This document shows positions 15,215 to 19,066 of a stretch of DNA of 19,066 nt, piece by piece. This DNA is from Acidobacteriota bacterium (GTDB lineage Bacteria; Acidobacteriota; UBA6911). The notes beneath the pieces were generated by a model. The model was not told the origin of the DNA and made no database searches. It was given only the letters and a program-made list of their open reading frames with translations. The DNA lies in NCBI GenBank assembly GCA_023265215.1, contig JAHFUH010000015.1, positions 5,602 to 24,667 of the forward strand, read 5' to 3'. Made by a program: the position numbers and the translations under genes. Positions within the stretch are counted from its first letter, which is position 1. Each line of letters opens with the position of its first letter.

Positions 15215-16206
15215 CGATCACCTCTGTTCTCACTTGGAACCAGCGCTTGCTTGCCTGCTTTGGGAGATGGCTTGTGAGCTAACGAATAAGCCTCAATTAT
15301 TTGGCCTAACGCCAAATAAAGCTTTAGCTTCTTTGAAAATCGGCTCCGAAGGTTAAAGGTAAATGCCCACTGAATAAACCGGTCCAGGAGCACTCTGAAC
15401 ATATAACGAGGAACGCCTGCAAGACCTGGAGCATCCTCCGGCATCCCTTCTTTCCTGACCCAGGAGCGTCCCCAAGAAAAATACCAACGTTTGAAATAAC
15501 GTTTTTGGGTTCGTTCCTTTTCTACCGGATGAAAAATCAGGGCAGACGGAGAATAAATTATTTTTTCTCCTGCTTGAATAACTCTGGAAAAAAGCTCAAC
15601 ATCTTCGCCTCCTCTTGCGGCAGGAATTCGCGAATGCAAGCTGTAGCCAAAAGGACCCAAAGCAGTCTGAAATCCTCCATACTTTTCAAAAACAACCCGC
15701 CTAAAAGCCATGTTGGCACCGAATCCCGGCTCAGTCAGAAGACAAGGCTTGTCACCAAATTCAAATTCCACAAGCGCGCCTGTTATACGATCCGGACCTT
15801 CGCCGGCAAGCCACATTGGTTTTGGCACATTCCATACCGCGCGGATGCGGCCCGCCATGCCCATGCAATCATATTGGTTAAAAATGGAGTGGACCGCGGA
15901 AACCCAGTGTGGATCAACATTTACATCATCATCGGTAAAAGCAAGAATGCTGCCCTCGGACTTTTCTATAGCTGTGTTCAATGCATGCGATTTCCCCTGC
16001 CTGGGTTCGAAAATATATCTTATGGGATAGGCCGATCGTTTCACATGAGTTTCAACAAGAGCTTTTGTGTTATCCGTTGAGTTGTTGTCGATGATTAAGA
16101 CTTCCCAAGCCAAATCTTGTGGAACTATCTGGCGATGAAGATCATCCAGAACATTGGAAATCATGTTTGCGCGATTATAAGTGCAAATGATAACGCTGAG
16201 ATTCAT
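15211..16206 (-). CDS. GT2 glycosyltransferase (third of three in tandem)
   Basis: A 331-residue GT-A fold enzyme: LSVIICTYNRANMISNVLDD at residue 3, WEVLIIDNNSTDNTKALV near 34, the metal site as TDDDVNVDPHW (Asp92-94), GFGANMAFRRVVFEKYGGF near 161, and the acceptor/catalytic GGEDVELFSRVIQAG (Glu201, Asp202). A basic C-terminal tail (RYFKRWYFSWGRSWVRKEG and onward) has amphipathic character and may bind membrane. No signal peptide is present. It would transfer a single sugar with inversion to the lipid-linked glycan. It lies 51 bp after the related GT2 gene and overlaps the FemAB-like gene. Substrate unknown. Confidence 0.87.
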   Translation of the reverse strand: MNLSVIICTYNRANMISNVLDDLHRQIVPQDLAWEVLIIDNNSTDNTKALVETHVKRSAYPIRYIFEPRQGKSHALNTAIEKSEGSILAFTDDDVNVDPHWVSAVHSIFNQYDCMGMAGRIRAVWNVPKPMWLAGEGPDRITGALVEFEFGDKPCLLTEPGFGANMAFRRVVFEKYGGFQTALGPFGYSLHSRIPAARGGEDVELFSRVIQAGEKIIYSPSALIFHPVEKERTQKRYFKRWYFSWGRSWVRKEGMPEDAPGLAGVPRYMFRVLLDRFIQWAFTFNLRSRFSKKLKLYLALGQIIEAYSLAHKPSPKAGKQALVPSENRGDR

Positions 16207-16257
16207 TATTGGGAGTATTTAATCCGAAAGATTGGAAATTGTTTACTGATGACCTAT

Positions 16258-17229
16258 TCAGGATTCGGCGGAAGTGAGATTCGCATGCGTGTCCACTACG
16301 CTGCGCTCGCGCTGCCAACGTTTGACGCGACCCCAGATGCGACCGACAGCATGGGCGGCAATCATCGACTGCAGCAAAGAACCGTTCCTTTTTCGCAGGA
16401 TCAGTGAGCATGCGGCCTGCCAGTGCCGCATGGCCTGCACAATCATAAAGGGCGGAACTCCTGCTAGGCTTCTTCGATACTCGGTTGTCTCAAAAAGCCC
16501 CGCCTGACATCCGGCCTTCATGTGAAGCATTAGAAAATATCGACGCCTCAGTTTCCAGGGTTCTATCCGGTGGCTTATCGCCATATCGGGTCGATAGCGC
16601 AACTTTGCGCCTTGCGCGCGAAGCGCCCGGAACATCCTTAAATCTTCGCCGCCTCCTATGCCATTGCCGGCTCGATTATAGCGAAGATCGAAGCGTAGTT
16701 TTGCATTCTTGAACAGGGACATCCGATAGGCAACATTGCCGCTCCATACAGGCTTGGAGTCGTCTGTAATCCAAAAAGCGGTTTCGCCATAATCGAGTTG
16801 TCCGAGAAAACACAGCACCTGCTCTTCCAGCCAGCCTGGCCGCTTTTCGGGTGAAAATCGCAGCCCGATCCGACCCCCCACGCAATCCGCCCCATCGCCG
16901 TCCAGCCCATCAAAGGCGGATTGGAGCCACCCGGCCTCCGGCAATTCGTCATCGTCGATAAAAGCCATGAAATCGCTTTGGGAGCAGGATTCCAATGCCA
17001 GATTGCGGGCAAAGACAATTCCCTGCCGCTCCTCTCGCTCGTATCGGATCGGCGCGCCTTGGGATGATTGCAGGTGTTTAACAAGCTGCGCCGTCCCATC
17101 GCTGCTCTTGTTATCGACAATCAATATTTCGAAGGGCAGGCGGCATTCTTGTGCACGCAATGATGCCACAAGTTCGGCCAGCCATTTTGACCGGTTGTAT
17201 GTGCACACGGCAACGCTGAGGGGCATCAT
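16258..17229 (-). CDS. GT2 glycosyltransferase (second of three in tandem)
   Basis: A 323-residue GT-A fold enzyme: LSVAVCTYNRSKWLAELVAS at residue 4, FEILIVDNKSSDGTAQLVKH at 33, the metal site AFIDDDELPEAGW (Asp92-94), VWSGNVAYRMSLFKNAKL near 161, and GIGGGEDLRMFRALRAQG (Glu195, Asp196). The C-terminal part is basic and partly hydrophobic, without a clear membrane helix. Two consecutive ATGs (17229 and 17226) open the frame; the first is reported, and either could initiate. The gene is 54 bp after the preceding GT2 and 51 bp before the next. Similar length and motif spacing suggest the three tandem GT2 genes arose by duplication or serial recruitment. Sugar specificity is not known. Confidence 0.87.
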   Translation of the reverse strand: MMPLSVAVCTYNRSKWLAELVASLRAQECRLPFEILIVDNKSSDGTAQLVKHLQSSQGAPIRYEREERQGIVFARNLALESCSQSDFMAFIDDDELPEAGWLQSAFDGLDGDGADCVGGRIGLRFSPEKRPGWLEEQVLCFLGQLDYGETAFWITDDSKPVWSGNVAYRMSLFKNAKLRFDLRYNRAGNGIGGGEDLRMFRALRAQGAKLRYRPDMAISHRIEPWKLRRRYFLMLHMKAGCQAGLFETTEYRRSLAGVPPFMIVQAMRHWQAACSLILRKRNGSLLQSMIAAHAVGRIWGRVKRWQRERSVVDTHANLTSAES

Positions 17230-17283
17230 GGCTTGACCCGCCTCTGAAAACAGCCCTTTGTCTTCTGAACCGGATGCAAAATA

Positions 17284-18210
17284 TTACTCATGCTGAGCCA
17301 ACCGTTGCCGGACGCCTTTCATAAAACCAATATATTGAATGAATGAGGTATATTCCTTATACCAGGGAGCGCAACGCATTCTTTTGGATATATATCGCAT
17401 ATAGTAAGTCAATGCAGATCTGTACATCCAGCGCGGAATTCCGAACAAAAGACGGGCATCTTTACGATCATAATCCCTAGAAGCAAGTTCGTATCCATAG
17501 GCTTCCATCCTGGAAGCTATGTGTTTGAGCGTGCACTTTTTGGCAGGTACAAAGTGCTGGAGGTGAGCGTCAGGCAGATAGAATCCCCTCCATCCTGCTT
17601 CCTGCAATCGAATCATTAACTCGGTTTCTTCGCCGGTTTTAACTTTGCCACTTTCAGGATTGAGGCCCCTGCTCACATCAAATTCTCCAACCCTGAGCAA
17701 TCCTTCGGTGGGACAAGCCCAGTTGGCCCCCAGGAAATAATCGCCTTCGACCACTTTTGGCAACGCTCCGAGATCAAACCCTCGGACACACAACGGTGCG
17801 ACATCCAGCAGCCTGTGATCAAAGCCCTGGGTTTCATATTCGCTCCGGATAGGCCCGCCGAAATAGTATCCTGACGGATTTTCAAGATAGCTGCGCCAGT
17901 AAGCCTCTATCCATCCAAGACATGGCTTTACATCATCGTCCGTAAATATAACCAAACGACCGTGAGTGGATGATAATGCTCTGTTTCTCGCCTGGCTTAA
18001 GCCCTGCTTCGGCTCATAAAGAGATATTAGCGGCAACCGGTCTTTGAAGCTTTCGACCACGCAATCAGTATGGTCATTGGAGTTGTTGTTAACCAGAACA
18101 ATTTCCCACTGGAGGCCTTCGGGAATTGCACATTTACACAGAGAATCCAGAGTGATTCTCAATCGCTCTGCATTGTTCCATGTACATATGGCAATAGAGA
18201 CATCTACCAT
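17284..18210 (-). CDS. GT2 glycosyltransferase (first of three in tandem)
   Basis: A 308-residue GT-A fold enzyme: VSIAICTWNNAERLRITLDS at residue 4, WEIVLVNNNSNDHTDCVVES at 35, the metal site VIFTDDDVKPCLGW (Asp91-93), and GDYFLGANWACPTEGLLRVG near 156. The usual GGED acceptor motif appears as TGEETELMIRLQEAGW (Glu194, Glu195), so the Asp is replaced by Thr or shifted. The downstream paralogues keep ED here. GAGGG lies 5 nt before the ATG. The gene follows the Wzt-like ATPase by 45 bp. It presumably acts at the cytoplasmic membrane face on a lipid-linked acceptor; donor unknown. Confidence 0.87.
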   Translation of the reverse strand: MVDVSIAICTWNNAERLRITLDSLCKCAIPEGLQWEIVLVNNNSNDHTDCVVESFKDRLPLISLYEPKQGLSQARNRALSSTHGRLVIFTDDDVKPCLGWIEAYWRSYLENPSGYYFGGPIRSEYETQGFDHRLLDVAPLCVRGFDLGALPKVVEGDYFLGANWACPTEGLLRVGEFDVSRGLNPESGKVKTGEETELMIRLQEAGWRGFYLPDAHLQHFVPAKKCTLKHIASRMEAYGYELASRDYDRKDARLLFGIPRWMYRSALTYYMRYISKRMRCAPWYKEYTSFIQYIGFMKGVRQRLAQHE

Positions 18211-18255
18211 CGATTCCCTCGGCTGGCTTTACAATAGGACTTGTTTGGAAAACAA

Positions 18256-19066
18256 CTACGATTCCAACGCGACCCTGGGGTTCATGTAATATTGAGCCTG
18301 AAACCGTTTATCTTCAGAAATTACCAATGTGCGATAATTTGCTATATATTGTTGAAACAAATGTCGGTCGACATCCTCGAGATGGAAGCCCAGTTCATAT
18401 ATTCCCGGAGGTAGGTTCAAATCAATATCCCACACCAGCTTTGCTGGTTTCCCCTTTTCCATAGTCAAAACATCCCCGCCCGTCATGCGGCCATATGTAG
18501 TATCGAATATGACATTTCCATCCCGCCTTATAAAAAGCCCGGGCGAAAGACGGCAGGATTCATTTGCCTTGATGGACAGTTCATACTTGTGATGTGCGCC
18601 TGGACTCGCAGCCCCGTCAAAATCAGCATCCGCACAATTCTCTATCTTTTCGATTTGAGCTGCTTGAGATTCGGATAATTCAGGAGTCCATAAGCCGCCG
18701 CTCTGGTAATAGCTGTTGATCACATCAGCCGGAGCACCTTCGCTCGCCACTTTCCCTTTTTTCAACAATATGGCTCTGGTACACAAGGACAGAACCGATT
18801 CCATGTTGTGCGAAACAAACACAACGGTGGTTCCGTTTTTTAATACCTCCTGCATCCTTCGAATGCATTTCCCCTGGAAGGTAAAATCGCCAACGCTGAG
18901 CACTTCGTCAACAAGGAGAATTTCGGGATTCACATGAGCCGCAATTGAAAAACCCAATCTTGCGTACATCCCGGACGAGTATCGCTTAACGGGAGTATCG
19001 ATAAATTCTGAAACGCCCGAAAAGTCGATTATTTCATCCATCTTGGCTTCGATTTCCTCTTTGTGC
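18256..19066 (-). CDS. Wzt-like polysaccharide ABC transporter ATPase, N-terminus outside window
   Basis: The frame is open to the right edge (269 residues visible), so Walker A and the true start are missing. Visible motifs are DEIIDFSGVSEFIDTPVKRY, the ABC signature as YSSGM, Walker B ILLVDEVLSVGD with its D-loop, and the switch His in VFVSHNMESVLSL. After the nucleotide-binding domain, about 150 residues form a beta-rich C-terminal domain (LSPGLFIRRDGNVIFDTTYG; LPPGIYELGFHLEDVDRHLF) like the Wzt_C carbohydrate-binding module. By family knowledge the ATPase pairs with a Wzm permease, expected further right, to export undecaprenyl-linked polysaccharide across the inner membrane. The extra domain usually recognises a chain terminus or repeat unit. 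TagH- or RfbE-like names are alternatives within the same family. Confidence 0.88.
   Translation of the reverse strand, partial: HKEEIEAKMDEIIDFSGVSEFIDTPVKRYSSGMYARLGFSIAAHVNPEILLVDEVLSVGDFTFQGKCIRRMQEVLKNGTTVVFVSHNMESVLSLCTRAILLKKGKVASEGAPADVINSYYQSGGLWTPELSESQAAQIEKIENCADADFDGAASPGAHHKYELSIKANESCRLSPGLFIRRDGNVIFDTTYGRMTGGDVLTMEKGKPAKLVWDIDLNLPPGIYELGFHLEDVDRHLFQQYIANYRTLVISEDKRFQAQYYMNPRVALES

Noticed and set aside
15505..16080. Plus-strand open frame of 191 codons opposite a GT2 gene
   Set aside because: It is a shadow of a well-supported GT2 with DDD and GGED motifs.

Overview
This window is part of a large surface-polysaccharide (exopolysaccharide, capsule or O-antigen) locus. The organism is probably a Gram-negative environmental bacterium. 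The reasons are a Wzt-type ABC exporter ATPase, a WaaL/Wzy-like membrane protein, an RfaE1/HldA-type heptose kinase, and several proteins resembling families known from exosortase/PEP-CTERM loci (FemAB-like TIGR03019, sugar transferase TIGR03087, O-glycosylation ligase TIGR03097). Base composition looks balanced, near 50% GC by eye. The phylum cannot be fixed from the sequence; Acidobacteriota or a deltaproteobacterium-like lineage would fit. No exosortase, PEP-CTERM substrate, RNA gene, insertion sequence or CRISPR array is visible.

Layout. Three blocks can be seen. (A) A long, tightly packed minus-strand operon enters at the right edge and runs down to 7650: a partial Wzt-like ATPase, three tandem GT2 glycosyltransferases, a FemAB-like protein, a hexapeptide-repeat acyltransferase, a GT4, a multi-spanning ligase/polymerase, a GT4, a membrane GT2, and a last GT4. 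Most junctions in the second half overlap (ATGA or TAATG) or are under 25 bp apart. (B) A single plus-strand gene (4945-7530) converges on block A. It encodes a large protein resembling YetA/exo-rhamnogalacturonan lyase (PL26-like), with no signal peptide and a C-terminal membrane anchor. (C) A second minus-strand operon runs from 4739 to the left edge: a Tat-exported protein of unknown function, a TIGR03087-type GT4, a heptose-7-phosphate kinase, and a GT4 cut by the window edge. Blocks B and C diverge from a 205-bp intergenic region that carries a perfect TGTGA-N6-TCACA palindrome, the CRP-type operator pattern.

How the genes may work together (inference). Nine glycosyltransferases (five GT4, four GT2) would assemble a complex repeat unit. 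The acyltransferase and FemAB-like protein would decorate it, and the heptose kinase could feed an ADP- or GDP-heptose branch. The Wzt-like ATPase would drive export, and the Wzy_C-type protein would ligate or polymerise outside. The lyase-like protein and the Tat-exported protein share a control region. They could trim, check or remodel the polymer. That pair is the least explained and most interesting part of the window.
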